A DNA stretch of 59,456 nt from an uncultured Verrucomicrobiota bacterium (GTDB taxonomy: Bacteria; Verrucomicrobiota; Verrucomicrobiia; Limisphaerales; UBA9464), in contig CAIWAH010000106.1 in assembly GCA_903910585.1 (NCBI GenBank), positions 1 to 59,456 on the forward strand, given 5' to 3'. Of this stretch, positions 18,827-27,828 are shown in pieces. Under the pieces are notes generated by a model that saw only the letters and a program-made list of their open reading frames with translations, did no database searches and was not told where the DNA came from. A program made the translations under genes and the position numbers. Every line of letters begins with the position of its first letter. Position 1 is the first letter of the stretch.

Positions 18827-19816
18827 ATGTCGAATTCCGCCGACCGCAAATCCCCGCTGTCCGACCCGTTGCTGATCCTCATCGCCGCCCTGCTGCTGGT
18901 GGCGCTCGGAGCCACCATTTTCTTCTCCGGCAGCCGGCCGGCGCAGCCTTTGGCCCATGAACCCGCCGTTCGCCCACGGCCCATCATCACCAATGACACC
19001 CGCGTGGTGATGCTGACCAAGGAAGTCGCCAAAGCGGATGGCCACGGCGCACCGGAAACCCACGCCGCCGAGACACCCAAAGCCGAACCGAAGCCCGCTC
19101 CAGCGGAAACGAAACCGGCCGAAGCGGCCCCGGCGGCTGCCATCGCCGCGGCCCCGGTGGTCAAGGCGACGGCGGACGGCAAGGTGAAGGGCAGGGTGGT
19201 CCTCAAGGGAACACCGCCGGCGGAAAAGGCCATCGGCGCGCTCAAGTCGGATGCCAACTGTGGCAAGGCGAACACCGCCGCGCAGGTGACCACCCGCAAT
19301 TATGTTGTCGGTGCCGACGGAGGGCTCGCGAATGTGCTGGTGAGCGTCAAGCAGGGCTTGTCCGGAACATTCCCCGCGCCGGCCACCAAGCCGCTCATTG
19401 ACCAGGCGGGATGCATGTATGAGCCCTACGTGAGCGCGGTCATGGCCGGGCAGAAGTTCGACATCCGGAATTCCGATCCGTTCATGCACAACGTCAACGC
19501 GACGGCCAAGGTCAACAAGGGCTTCAACTTTGCCCAGGCGAACGCCGGTCAGGTGAACGAGAAGGTCTTCGAGAAGCCCGAGATGGTCCGCCTCGCGTGC
19601 AACGTCCACCCGTGGATGATCGCCTACCTCCATGTCGTCGAACACCCGTTCTTCGCGGTGACTGACGCAAAGGGGCAATTCGAGCTTCCGGCCGGATTGC
19701 CGCCTGGCAAATACACCGTGGAAGTCGCCCATCTGAAGGCGGGCAGTCAGACGTTCGAGATCGAAGTCGTGGCCGGCAAAGGGGCGGAAGCCGTGGTCGA
19801 GCTGGCGGTGAAATGA
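18827..19816 (+). CDS. Membrane-anchored cupredoxin-like protein
   Basis: A 329-residue protein starting at ATG 18827. One transmembrane helix lies at about 14-34, followed by an Ala/Pro/Glu/Lys-rich linker to about residue 115. The globular part has a carboxypeptidase-regulatory-like beta-sandwich with potential type-1 copper ligands: His221 (FMHNVNA), Cys258, His261 and Met264 in CNVHPWM. The C-terminus has the GQFELPAGLPPGKYTVEV strand pair of the same fold. It is likely an electron carrier held at the outer face of the inner membrane, and may accept electrons from the divergent dehydrogenase/cytochrome (inference). Copper binding is predicted only from the ligand set. Confidence 0.78.
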   Translation: MSNSADRKSPLSDPLLILIAALLLVALGATIFFSGSRPAQPLAHEPAVRPRPIITNDTRVVMLTKEVAKADGHGAPETHAAETPKAEPKPAPAETKPAEAAPAAAIAAAPVVKATADGKVKGRVVLKGTPPAEKAIGALKSDANCGKANTAAQVTTRNYVVGADGGLANVLVSVKQGLSGTFPAPATKPLIDQAGCMYEPYVSAVMAGQKFDIRNSDPFMHNVNATAKVNKGFNFAQANAGQVNEKVFEKPEMVRLACNVHPWMIAYLHVVEHPFFAVTDAKGQFELPAGLPPGKYTVEVAHLKAGSQTFEIEVVAGKGAEAVVELAVK

Positions 19817-19841
19817 CCGCCCCGAATTACGACCGACCAGC

Positions 19842-19865
19842 GGGCGCCCGGCAGGGCTCCCTTTT
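19842..19865 (+). terminator. Intrinsic terminator after the cupredoxin-like gene
   Basis: GGGCGCCC at 19842-19849 pairs with GGGCTCCC at 19854-19861 with one mismatch around loop GGCA, followed by TTTT. It sits between two convergent genes. Confidence 0.55.
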
Positions 19866-21604
19866 CATTTTGCGTCCGCTCCCGTGGCCGGCCGCCACGC
19901 GAGGAAGCGCAGGCGGACCATTTTCCGGCCGTTGAATTCCTCGACCTGAGGCACCGCGGCTACGTCAAAGGTGCCGGTGGGCACGGGGAGTCCTTCGGTG
20001 ACGGCGCCCCACCAGAGGGCATCCATCTGGGCCACGCCGTCGGTGATCCGGAAGCGCCAGTGCTGCTGACCGCGGCCAAGCTTTTGCGGGCTGAGGGCGT
20101 TGGTGACTGCGGGAATGCAGATCTGGATGGCGGGATTTTGCTGGCCGAACGGGGCGAGCTTCTGGAGTTCGGTGACCGTTTCGATGGTCAGCTCCCGGAG
20201 CGGCACAACGGCGTCGAGGCGCAGCTCGGGAATCAGTGTGTCGGTGCCGAGACTGCGCTTGGCCACTTCGTTCAGGCGTTGGCGAAAGGCTTCCACCTTG
20301 TCCGGTTGGATGGTCACGCCGGCAGCCATCGCATGGCCGCCGTGGCGCACGAGCAGGTCGTCGCATTCCCGCAAGGCCGCCGCGAGGTCGAACCCGGCAA
20401 CACTCCGGCCGGAGCCGCGCCAATGCTCGTTGTCGCCACCGAGAATGATGGTCGGCCGGTAGAACTCCCGGAGCACCCGGGAGGCCACGATGCCGACCAC
20501 GCCGATGTGCCAGTGCAGGTGCCCTTCGACGATCACGTAATGTTCGTCCGGCCGGAACTTGGAGCGCACGACTCCCACCGCGTCGTCCGCCATCTGCTTC
20601 TCGATGGTCTGCCGTTCGCGGTTGGTGGCGTCGAGCGCCTGCGCGATGGGCAGGGCGGTGGCTTCGTCGGGAGCCAACAGGAGGTCGAGTGAAGCCTCGG
20701 CGGTTTCCAGGCGGCCGGCGGCGTTGAGTCGCGGTCCAAGCTGGAAGCCGACTTCGTAAACGCCGATGGGCGACCGGGTCTGGGACACCTCCTTGAGGGC
20801 GACGAGCCCGGGACGCCGGGTGGTTTCGAGACGTTGGAGACCCGAGGTGACGAGGATGCGGTTTTCACCGACCAACGGGACGAGGTCGGCGATGGTGCCA
20901 AGGGCGACAAGGTCGAGGTATTCCTTGAGGTCGGCGCGTTCGAATTCAGGGAACCCGAGTGAGCGGCCGTGCTTCAGGACCGCGTGAAGGAGTTTGAACG
21001 CCAGTCCGGCCGAACAGAGCTCGCGAAAGTTCGGAGCATCCGCGGGAGCCCGTTGGGGATTGACGAGCGCTACGGCGGATGGGGCCGGGTCGCTGACCTG
21101 GTGATGATCCAGCACCAGCACGTCCACGCCCTGATCGCGAAGCCACGCAATCTGGCTGACGGCGGTCGAACCGCAGTCCACCGCGAGCAGCAGATTGACC
21201 TGGAACCGCCCGAGGCAGTTCTCCACGCCGGCCTGGCTGAGGCCGTAGCCTTCATCCATGCGGTGGGGCAGGTAGTGGTGAACGGTCCAGCCGAGGGTGG
21301 TCAGGCCGGTTTCGAGGATGGTGGTGGCGGTGACGCCGTCCACGTCGTAGTCGCCGAAAATCACCAACGGCTCGCGGGTGGCGCGGGCGGCGAAAAGGCG
21401 TTCGACCGCCAGCGCCATGTCGGGCAGGAGAAAGGGATCCGCGAGCGTCTTGAGACGCGGTTCGAGGAAGACCGCGGCCTTGGCCGGGTCGGTGTGGCCC
21501 CGGTTGACGAGGCACTGGGCAAGGAGCGGACTGACCTTGAGCTGTTCGGTGAGCGGGCGGGTTAGCAGCGGCTGGGATTCGGCGACGAGCCAGCGGTGCT
21601 TCAT
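19865..21604 (-). CDS. recJ: Single-stranded-DNA-specific exonuclease RecJ
   Basis: The 579-residue product is full length for RecJ, a 5'-3' single-strand DNA exonuclease of recombination and mismatch repair. DHH-family motifs are clear: GDYDVDG at 84-90, VDCGS near 142-146, LDHHQV at 165-170 and the DHHA1 motif GGHAMAAG from 422, followed by an OB-fold C-terminal region. The ATG at 21604 overlaps the stop of the TerC-family gene by 4 bp, so the two are coupled. The N-terminus is compact with no extra domain. Confidence 0.95.
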   Translation of the reverse strand: MKHRWLVAESQPLLTRPLTEQLKVSPLLAQCLVNRGHTDPAKAAVFLEPRLKTLADPFLLPDMALAVERLFAARATREPLVIFGDYDVDGVTATTILETGLTTLGWTVHHYLPHRMDEGYGLSQAGVENCLGRFQVNLLLAVDCGSTAVSQIAWLRDQGVDVLVLDHHQVSDPAPSAVALVNPQRAPADAPNFRELCSAGLAFKLLHAVLKHGRSLGFPEFERADLKEYLDLVALGTIADLVPLVGENRILVTSGLQRLETTRRPGLVALKEVSQTRSPIGVYEVGFQLGPRLNAAGRLETAEASLDLLLAPDEATALPIAQALDATNRERQTIEKQMADDAVGVVRSKFRPDEHYVIVEGHLHWHIGVVGIVASRVLREFYRPTIILGGDNEHWRGSGRSVAGFDLAAALRECDDLLVRHGGHAMAAGVTIQPDKVEAFRQRLNEVAKRSLGTDTLIPELRLDAVVPLRELTIETVTELQKLAPFGQQNPAIQICIPAVTNALSPQKLGRGQQHWRFRITDGVAQMDALWWGAVTEGLPVPTGTFDVAAVPQVEEFNGRKMVRLRFLAWRPATGADAK

Positions 21605-22605
21605 GGCGCCTTCTCCGCCGTGCTGGTGCGCCGTTCAAGCCGGCCGAGGATGATGGAACCGATCATGGAAGTGAGGATAATCCCCACGACGAACCCGAGC
21701 GAGACATTGGTCAGTTTGTCGCCGAGCCACTGCTTCAGCCAGTGTTCGCCGAGCATCTTCGCGCCGATGAAGACCAGCACGAGGGCGAGGCCGTATTTCA
21801 GCAGGCTGAAATAGCCCATCATGCTCGCCAGGACGAAATACAGCGAGCGCAGGCCCAGGATCGCGAACACGTTGGAGGTGAAGACGAGAAAGGGGTCCTT
21901 GGTGACCCCGAAAATCGCCGGGATCGAATCCAGGGCGAAGACGACGTCGGTGGTCTCAACCATCACCAAAACCAGGGCCAGGGGCGTCAGCAGCGTCCGG
22001 TGATCGTGGCGGACCAGAAAGCTCTCGCCTTCGAACTTCTGGGTCATCGGGAACAGGCCGCGGACCAGCTTGACCGCGGGATTCCTGTCCGGCTCCACCG
22101 AGTCGTCATTGCCGCTGGCCCGGAACATCTTGAATCCGGTGTAGATCAGGAACGCCCCCATGAGATAGAGGGTCCAGTGGAACCGTGCGATCAGGGCGGC
22201 GCCCGCGAGAATCATCACGCCCCGCATCACCAGCGCGCCGATGATGCCCCAGAACAGCACCCGGTGCTGCCATTCTGCGGGCACGGCGAAGTAGCGGAAA
22301 ATCAGGGCGATGACGAAGACGTTGTCCATCGAGAGCGAGACCTCGACGAGGTAGCCGGTGATGAACGTGGCCGTGTCGCCCGGCTGCCAGTTGGCAATGG
22401 CCCGGGGGGCGACGAGGAAGGCGAAGCCAAATGCGCAGGCGGCCCACACGGCGGTCCACCCGAGCGCTTCACGGAACGTCACCCGCCGGCTGTCGCGATG
22501 AAACACGCCCAGGTCCAACGCGAGGGCAATCAGCACAAACGCGGTGAACGCAATCCAATGGGCGGGCGACTTGTCAGCAGGCACGGTGACGGGACGGTGA
22601 CGCAA
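21601..22605 (-). CDS. TerC-family integral membrane protein
   Basis: A protein of up to 334 residues with eight to nine hydrophobic segments. The TerC/Alx signature is present: SLSMDNVFVIALIF near residues 90-103 and VMVETTDVVFALDSIPAIFG near 200-220, both with acidic residues inside membrane helices that probably bind metal ions. Members act in Mn2+ export and metal loading of exported proteins, or in tellurite resistance; which applies here is unknown. The frame begins with TTG at 22605; an in-frame GTG at 22584 is an alternative. It overlaps recJ by 4 bp. Confidence 0.9.
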   Translation of the reverse strand: MRHRPVTVPADKSPAHWIAFTAFVLIALALDLGVFHRDSRRVTFREALGWTAVWAACAFGFAFLVAPRAIANWQPGDTATFITGYLVEVSLSMDNVFVIALIFRYFAVPAEWQHRVLFWGIIGALVMRGVMILAGAALIARFHWTLYLMGAFLIYTGFKMFRASGNDDSVEPDRNPAVKLVRGLFPMTQKFEGESFLVRHDHRTLLTPLALVLVMVETTDVVFALDSIPAIFGVTKDPFLVFTSNVFAILGLRSLYFVLASMMGYFSLLKYGLALVLVFIGAKMLGEHWLKQWLGDKLTNVSLGFVVGIILTSMIGSIILGRLERRTSTAEKAP

Positions 22606-22648
22606 AACGGCGCAGTCCGCTAGCCGGCTGTGTGAACTTTTCGCCGGC

Positions 22649-23398
22649 TTAGCCGTCGTCCCGCGCGGGTTTGTCGGCGGCCTCGGACTCCTGCTGGAGC
22701 AGGATTTCGCTCACGGCCACCGGATCCACCGACCACCGGCGGGCCAGCAGGATGACCCGATCCGCGTTTTGCTGTTCCGGCGAAGTTTCCCCGTAGGCCG
22801 GCGGTTCCACCTCTTCGCCGTAGGCGCGGCACTGCAGGCCGAGCAGACGCTCCTCAATGGTCATGGCGCCCTGGTTCCATTGGGTCGTGCCGGCCCAGGC
22901 GTAGGCCCGATGGACGCTGCCCATCTTCAGCCGGGCCCAGCCGTGGAAGTTCAGCACCCGGTCACAGAGGAAGAGCTGAACCTCGCCGATGGCGGCCGAG
23001 AGGCCGCTGAGGAACCGGAATGCCACGTCCACATCCTGGCTGGGGTCCGGGACGGAAGCGCCGATCACCAGGGTCCAACCGTCCACCGGCGGCGACACGA
23101 AGAACCGCCGCTCCCGGCTGCGGGCGAGGGCGTCGGACCAGGCCGCTCCGGGCTCGTCGGGCAGGCCCAGGAGTTCCCGGATGGCAACCGTGTTGGAGGA
23201 CTTCACCGCCAGCCAGCGGGGCGGCAACTGAAACGGAACTGCCTTGCGGCGGGCGGAAGTCAGCGGCGAAAGCGGATCCAGACCGCGTCCGGCGCGTTTC
23301 ATCGCACGAAGGTGCCGCCGATAGATGAACACGAAGAACACCAGCAGCCCGACCACGGCGCCCAGCGATCCGAGCAGGCCAATGACAACGGGGTCCAT
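22649..23398 (-). CDS. Membrane-anchored protein of unknown function
   Basis: I do not recognise this 249-residue protein. It has one N-terminal transmembrane helix (VIGLLGSLGAVVGLLVFFVFIY, about residues 5-26), then basic residues, so the roughly 220-residue soluble domain should be cytoplasmic. That domain contains a strand-rich segment (GWTLVIGASVPDPSQD) followed by FRFLSGLSAAIGEVQLFLCDRV and a region with WARLKMGSVHRAYAW. The C-terminal 40 residues are acidic. It lies 43 bp upstream of the TerC-family gene and may share its transcript. No catalytic residues stand out. Confidence 0.75.
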   Translation of the reverse strand: MDPVVIGLLGSLGAVVGLLVFFVFIYRRHLRAMKRAGRGLDPLSPLTSARRKAVPFQLPPRWLAVKSSNTVAIRELLGLPDEPGAAWSDALARSRERRFFVSPPVDGWTLVIGASVPDPSQDVDVAFRFLSGLSAAIGEVQLFLCDRVLNFHGWARLKMGSVHRAYAWAGTTQWNQGAMTIEERLLGLQCRAYGEEVEPPAYGETSPEQQNADRVILLARRWSVDPVAVSEILLQQESEAADKPARDDG

Positions 23399-23486
23399 TT
23401 GCCGGGGAGTAATGTCCAGAAGCGCCCCGGTGGCAAGGGCGCCGGTGTGATTCGCCGCCGGTTGGGCAATTCCGGCAAAAGGCCCT

Positions 23487-23514
23487 TTGACGTTCCCGGC
23501 TGACTTTCTACGGT
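23487..23514 (+). promoter_or_regulatory. Possible sigma-70-type promoter of the binding-protein gene
   Basis: TTGACG at 23487-23492 and TACGGT at 23509-23514 are 16 bp apart and lie 43 bp before the start at 23558. The -10 matches the consensus at only three positions, so this is tentative. Confidence 0.35.
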
Positions 23515-23557
23515 TCGCCCAACGAATCGAACCACTTCAAAGTCCTCCCCTCCGAGC

Positions 23558-24742
23558 ATGAATTTCCCCACTCCCCGTCGTGAATTCCTCGCCGCCCTCG
23601 CGGCTGCCGTGGCCCTGGTCGCCGGCTGCAAGCCCACCGAATCCGGCGGCGGTGGAACCGGCGGCGCGGCGGCGGGTAGCGACAAGATCGTCATTGGCGA
23701 ATTTGCGTCCCTGACCGGCAAGGAGGCGGCTTTCGGCCAGTCGTCCCACAAGGGCACGGAGTTGGCCATCGAGGAGCTCAACAAGGCCGGGGGCGTGCTC
23801 GGCAAACAGCTTCAGCACCTCGTGGAGGACAACCGCTCCACGGCGGGCGAGTCCGCGACGATCGTGAAGAAGTTTATTAGCCGCGACAAAGTCGTGGCCG
23901 TCTTGGGAGAAGTCGCCTCCGGTCGCTCGCTGGAGGCCGCCCCGATCTGCCAGCAGGCGGGCATCCCGATGATCTCGCCGTCGTCCACCAATCCGAAGGT
24001 GACCGAAGTGGGCGACTTCGTGTTCCGCGTGTGCTTCATTGACCCGTTCCAAGGCAAGGTGATGGCCGATTTCGCGGCCAAGACGCTGAAGGCGAAGAAG
24101 GTGGCGGTCCTTTCCGACGTGGCGTCGGCCTACAGCGACGGACTGACCAAGTTCTTCAAGGAAGGGTTCACCGCGGCGGGCGGCCAGATCGCCCTCGAGC
24201 AGAAATACGCGGGTGGCGACAAGGATTTCAAAGCCCAGCTCACTGCCATCAAGGCCGCCGGCGTGGATGGCATCTTTGTCCCCGGTTACTACAACGAAGC
24301 CGGGCTGATCGTGGCGCAAGCGCGGCAGCTGGGCATCACCGTGCCGCTGTTCGGCGGCGACGGCTGGGAAGCGCCGGAACTGATCCAGATCGCCGGGGCG
24401 CAGGCGCTGGAAAACACCTTCTACTCCACGCACTACTCGCCGGAAGCGGCGGATTCCAAAGTCCAGGCGTTCGTGGCCGCCTTCAAAGCCAAGTTCAACG
24501 GGGAGGTCCCAGACGCGATGGCAGCGCTCGGTTATGACTCGGCGATGGTGCTGGCCGACGCCATCAAGCGGGCCGGTTCCACGGAGGGAGCCAAAGTTCG
24601 GACGGCGCTGGCGGCGACGAAGGATTTTCCCTGCGTGACCGGCAAGACCACGCTCGACGCGAAACGCGACGCCTCCAAGTCAGCCGTCATCATCACGGTG
24701 AAGGAGGGCAAGTTTAAGTATCTCCAGACGGTCGAGCCCTGA
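23558..24742 (+). CDS. Branched-chain amino acid-type ABC transporter substrate-binding lipoprotein
   Basis: A 394-residue periplasmic binding protein with signal peptide and lipobox LVAGC (Cys near residue 24), then a Gly-rich linker. The mature part has the LivJ-type Leu/Ile/Val-binding fold: IVIGEFASLTGKEAAFG at the N-terminus, GGVLGKQLQHLVEDNRS, and SPSSTNPKVTE and DGIFVPGYYNEAGLI in the two lobes. The ligand may be an amino acid, amide or urea. No permease or ATPase gene is adjacent: the next gene is a convergent symporter 9 bp away. Confidence 0.92.
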   Translation: MNFPTPRREFLAALAAAVALVAGCKPTESGGGGTGGAAAGSDKIVIGEFASLTGKEAAFGQSSHKGTELAIEELNKAGGVLGKQLQHLVEDNRSTAGESATIVKKFISRDKVVAVLGEVASGRSLEAAPICQQAGIPMISPSSTNPKVTEVGDFVFRVCFIDPFQGKVMADFAAKTLKAKKVAVLSDVASAYSDGLTKFFKEGFTAAGGQIALEQKYAGGDKDFKAQLTAIKAAGVDGIFVPGYYNEAGLIVAQARQLGITVPLFGGDGWEAPELIQIAGAQALENTFYSTHYSPEAADSKVQAFVAAFKAKFNGEVPDAMAALGYDSAMVLADAIKRAGSTEGAKVRTALAATKDFPCVTGKTTLDAKRDASKSAVIITVKEGKFKYLQTVEP

Positions 24743-24751
24743 GCGGCCGGG

Positions 24752-26017
24752 TCAGCCGTTGGTCGCCGGGGCGTCCGCGCTGCCTTCGGGCGGGATGTTC
24801 AGTTCGCCTTCCCAGCGGGCCATCACGGCAGTGGCGAGGCAGTTACCGACGAGGTTCACCGTGGTGCGGGCCATGTCCATCAGTTCGTCCACGCCGATGA
24901 TGAGGATGATGCCTTCCAGCGGCAGGTCGAAGGTGACGAGCGTTCCCGCCAAGATGACCTGCGAGGCCCGGGGAATGCCCGCCATGCCTTTGCTGGTCAG
25001 CATCAGGGTCAGGACGATGGCAAGCTGCTGGCCAATGCTGAGGTCCACTTTCGCCGCCTGCGCAACAAAGACGGTGGCAACGGCCAGGTAGAGGGTCGAG
25101 CCGTCGAGATTGAAGGAATATCCCATCGGCATGACGAACGAGACGATGCGTTTGGGGATCCCAAACGAGATCAGGCGCTTCATCGCGTCAGGAAGGGCTG
25201 CATCCGAGGAGGTGGTGGTGAAGGCGAGCAGGATGGGCTCCCAGAGCAGCTTGAGGAAGCGCTTCACCGGGATGCCGGCCCAAAGCGCAACCGGCAGGAG
25301 CACCCCGAGGCAGAAGACGATCAACGCGGCGTAGAGCGTGAGGATCAGCTTGCCCAGGTTCAGCAGCACCCCGAGCCCGCTGTGCCCGACGGTGTAGGCC
25401 ATCGCGGCGCCGATACCGAGCGGGGCGAACTTCATGACGATGCCGGTGAACTTGAACATCACCTCGGTCAGCGATTCGCACCACCGCAGCATGAAGTCCC
25501 GGTGCGATTTTTCGACCTGGGCCAGCGCGACGCCGAACATCAGGGCGAAGAAGACGACCTGAAGCACATCGTTGCTGGCGGCGGCCTCGAAGAAGCTTTT
25601 GGGAACAATGTGTTCCACGATGTCCGCCAGGGTGACCTTGTTGGCCGTCACATTTTCCGCCGAGCCGGCCGCCGGGAGAGTCAGGCCGATTCCGGGCTTG
25701 GTCAGATTGACGGCGACCAAGCCGATCACGAGTGCCAGCGTCGTGACCACCTCGAAGTAAAAGATGGCCTTGAGCGCCAGGCGGCCAACTGCCTTGAGGT
25801 CATCGCTGTGGCCGGCCACCCCGACCACCAGCGTGCCGAAGACCAGCGGCACCAGGATGCACTTGATCATCTTGAGGAAGATGTTCGAGACGACCTTGAG
25901 GTGCTGCGACTGCTCCGGGAACGCCACGCCCATGAGCACGCCCAGGACCATGGAGATGAAGATCCACTGAGTGAGGGAGATTCGGCGGAGTGACTGCCAC
26001 ATAGCGCCGCGGAGCAT
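24752..26017 (-). CDS. Dicarboxylate/amino acid:cation symporter (DAACS family)
   Basis: A 421-residue inner-membrane transporter of the GltP/DctA family. Visible hallmarks are the serine-rich re-entrant loop TTTSSDAALP near residues 275-284, the MGYSFNLDGSTLY segment near 310 and MLTSKGMAGIPRA near 355, which form the substrate and sodium/proton sites. It imports C4-dicarboxylates, glutamate or aspartate. The start at 26017 (MLRGAMWQ) was chosen; 26002 is also in frame. It diverges from the DUF1415 gene with a 93-bp gap. Confidence 0.93.
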   Translation of the reverse strand: MLRGAMWQSLRRISLTQWIFISMVLGVLMGVAFPEQSQHLKVVSNIFLKMIKCILVPLVFGTLVVGVAGHSDDLKAVGRLALKAIFYFEVVTTLALVIGLVAVNLTKPGIGLTLPAAGSAENVTANKVTLADIVEHIVPKSFFEAAASNDVLQVVFFALMFGVALAQVEKSHRDFMLRWCESLTEVMFKFTGIVMKFAPLGIGAAMAYTVGHSGLGVLLNLGKLILTLYAALIVFCLGVLLPVALWAGIPVKRFLKLLWEPILLAFTTTSSDAALPDAMKRLISFGIPKRIVSFVMPMGYSFNLDGSTLYLAVATVFVAQAAKVDLSIGQQLAIVLTLMLTSKGMAGIPRASQVILAGTLVTFDLPLEGIILIIGVDELMDMARTTVNLVGNCLATAVMARWEGELNIPPEGSADAPATNG

Positions 26018-26110
26018 GGCGATTTCACCGAGCCTGTCCCAGCCCTTTGCGGGGGAGAAGGGAAACGATTCACCGGTGCCGGCCAGGATCAAAACAGCTA
26101 CGGTCGGAAC

Positions 26111-26671
26111 GTGCCGAACGTGCTTCCTCCAGATTCCAATGCCGTCATCACCGCCACGCGTGAGTGGCTGGAAAAGGCGGTCATCGGGCTCAACCTGTGC
26201 CCCTTCGCCAAGTCCGTGCATGTGGGAAACCGCATTCGATATGCCGTGAGCGCCGCCGAGACTGAGGAGCAGCTGCTGATCGATGTCGGCTCGGAGCTGC
26301 GGATGCTGGCGGAGGCCAATCCGGAATCCGTCGAAACGGCTTTGCTGATGATTCCCCGGATGTTCCAGGAGTTCCTCGATTTCAACGCGTTCCTCGACGC
26401 GGCGGACGGTTGTTTGGAGGAACTCGGCCTGGTCGGCGAAATCCAGATCGCCAGCTTTCACCCGTTCTACCAGTTCGCGGGCACCGAGGCAGACGAGGTG
26501 ACCAATTGCACCAACCGGAGCCCGTATCCGACGCTTCACTTTCTTCGCGAAGCCAGTCTGGAAGCAGCCCTGAAGTCGTATCCCCGTCCCGAAAGCATCT
26601 ACGAGGACAACATGGCCACGATGCGAAGGCTGGGACCGGAGGGTTGGAAGCGGCTCTGGCTCAAGCCGTGA
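26111..26671 (+). CDS. DUF1415 family protein
   Basis: The 186-residue product matches DUF1415 over its length, with the N-terminal TREWLEKAVIGLNLCPFAK motif and a later TNCTNRSPYPTLHFLRE block. The conserved Cys in NLCPFA and the NRSPYP segment suggest an active or metal site, but the function of the family is unknown. Its 3' end overlaps the convergent methyltransferase gene by 11 bp. Confidence 0.88.
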   Translation: MPNVLPPDSNAVITATREWLEKAVIGLNLCPFAKSVHVGNRIRYAVSAAETEEQLLIDVGSELRMLAEANPESVETALLMIPRMFQEFLDFNAFLDAADGCLEELGLVGEIQIASFHPFYQFAGTEADEVTNCTNRSPYPTLHFLREASLEAALKSYPRPESIYEDNMATMRRLGPEGWKRLWLKP

Positions 26672-27818
26672 TCGGATCGGTGTCCCGGACGCTGCCGAAG
26701 ACGCATGCCTCGTGTTTGTTGGCGCAGAGGTGGGTGAGATACCAGTCGTCGGACCACGCGGGCAGTTCAGTCTTGAGCCGATCCAGTTTCGGATGGTCGC
26801 CGACTCGCAGCTTGATGGTGACCACGAACTGCCGCATCCACCGGCGTCTGGCCCATTCCAGCACGAGCTCAATGCTGCGCTCCGGGGCCGCGATAACGTC
26901 GCAAACGAGCCAGTCCACCGGGCGCTTGGGTTCGTAGCTGAAGGCGTCTCCGCGAACGAACGACACCATCGGATCGTTCATCAGGTCCTCACGCAGCGGC
27001 GAACGGTCCACCGCCACGACCCGGGCGCCGCGTTGCCGTGCGACCCAGGTCCATCCTCCCGGAGACGCCCCCAAATCCACGCACAATTCACCCGGCTGAA
27101 TCCGCCGGCCGAACCGCATTTCCGCCTCGACCAGCTTGGCAAAGGCGCGACTCGGGGCGTTTTTGTCGATGCTGACAGGGAGGTTGCCCCCGGAAAAAGG
27201 AACCATCAGCCGGCGCATTTCGTGGGGCTGCGGCGCCCGCGAAACCGATATCCAACCGTGCTCCTGGCCGGTCAGCAACACCTGCACAAAACTCGTGTTA
27301 ATGCCCAAGCTGGGATCGTTACGGAGGCTCGCGCGCCAAGCGCGGTGACGTCCGCCCAGCAGTTCCAAAACAGTCTCGCGAATCAGCTCGCAGCGTCGCG
27401 GACCAGGACCTGATCGCCGGGAAGGGGGAGCCTTGCCGGTGATGACGGCGGGGGAATGCGCTCCCTTGGTCGTCCGGGCGGTGTGAGCGGCCCGGGCTCC
27501 GACATTTTCGACCGGGAGTGAGGATGGCGGAGGGAAAACGTGCAAAAGCCAAGGGAGGTTTCGATCCAGCGTGCGATCGATTTCGTCGGCGATCCGCTTC
27601 GCCCACGATCGAATCGAGGGGTAAGACGCAGGAACCGCATCGGGCAGCCACTGGCGACAGCTGGGCAAAACGGCCCTGCTATCGGCGCTTCCGGTGGCCC
27701 CGACAACACCCGGTTCCAACAGTGCCGGACGGAGCCCAGCGGTCCGGATTTCCCCAATGGTCCGTTCCTCCTCCCCGGGGGAGCTCAGGGCGAGATGGGC
27801 AGCTCCCTGGTCGTCCAT
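26661..27818 (-). CDS. RlmM-like 23S rRNA 2'-O-ribose methyltransferase
   Basis: A 385-residue protein from the ATG at 27818, 10 bp after the stop of the upstream gene. The C-terminal half is a SAM-dependent Rossmann methyltransferase of the FtsJ/RlmM type: CVDLGASPGGWTWVARQRGA binds SAM, VDRSPL and VRGDAFSY follow, and VDWLVCDV and FVVTIKLRVG carry the K-D-K-type catalytic residues. The N-terminal half, more divergent, corresponds to the THUMP-like region of RlmM, which modifies C2498. Specificity is inferred from domain order and length, so the gene symbol is withheld. Confidence 0.82.
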   Translation of the reverse strand: MDDQGAAHLALSSPGEEERTIGEIRTAGLRPALLEPGVVGATGSADSRAVLPSCRQWLPDAVPASYPSIRSWAKRIADEIDRTLDRNLPWLLHVFPPPSSLPVENVGARAAHTARTTKGAHSPAVITGKAPPSRRSGPGPRRCELIRETVLELLGGRHRAWRASLRNDPSLGINTSFVQVLLTGQEHGWISVSRAPQPHEMRRLMVPFSGGNLPVSIDKNAPSRAFAKLVEAEMRFGRRIQPGELCVDLGASPGGWTWVARQRGARVVAVDRSPLREDLMNDPMVSFVRGDAFSYEPKRPVDWLVCDVIAAPERSIELVLEWARRRWMRQFVVTIKLRVGDHPKLDRLKTELPAWSDDWYLTHLCANKHEACVFGSVRDTDPITA

Positions 27819-27828
27819 TGTTGCGAGG

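Noticed and set aside
16240..18960. Plus-strand open frame of about 900 codons opposite the PVC dehydrogenase
   Set aside because: Antisense shadow of a conserved protein with heme motifs; no plausible domain.
24830..26100. Plus-strand frames with many charged residues opposite the symporter
   Set aside because: The minus-strand symporter carries exact family motifs; the opposite frames read as low-complexity shadows.
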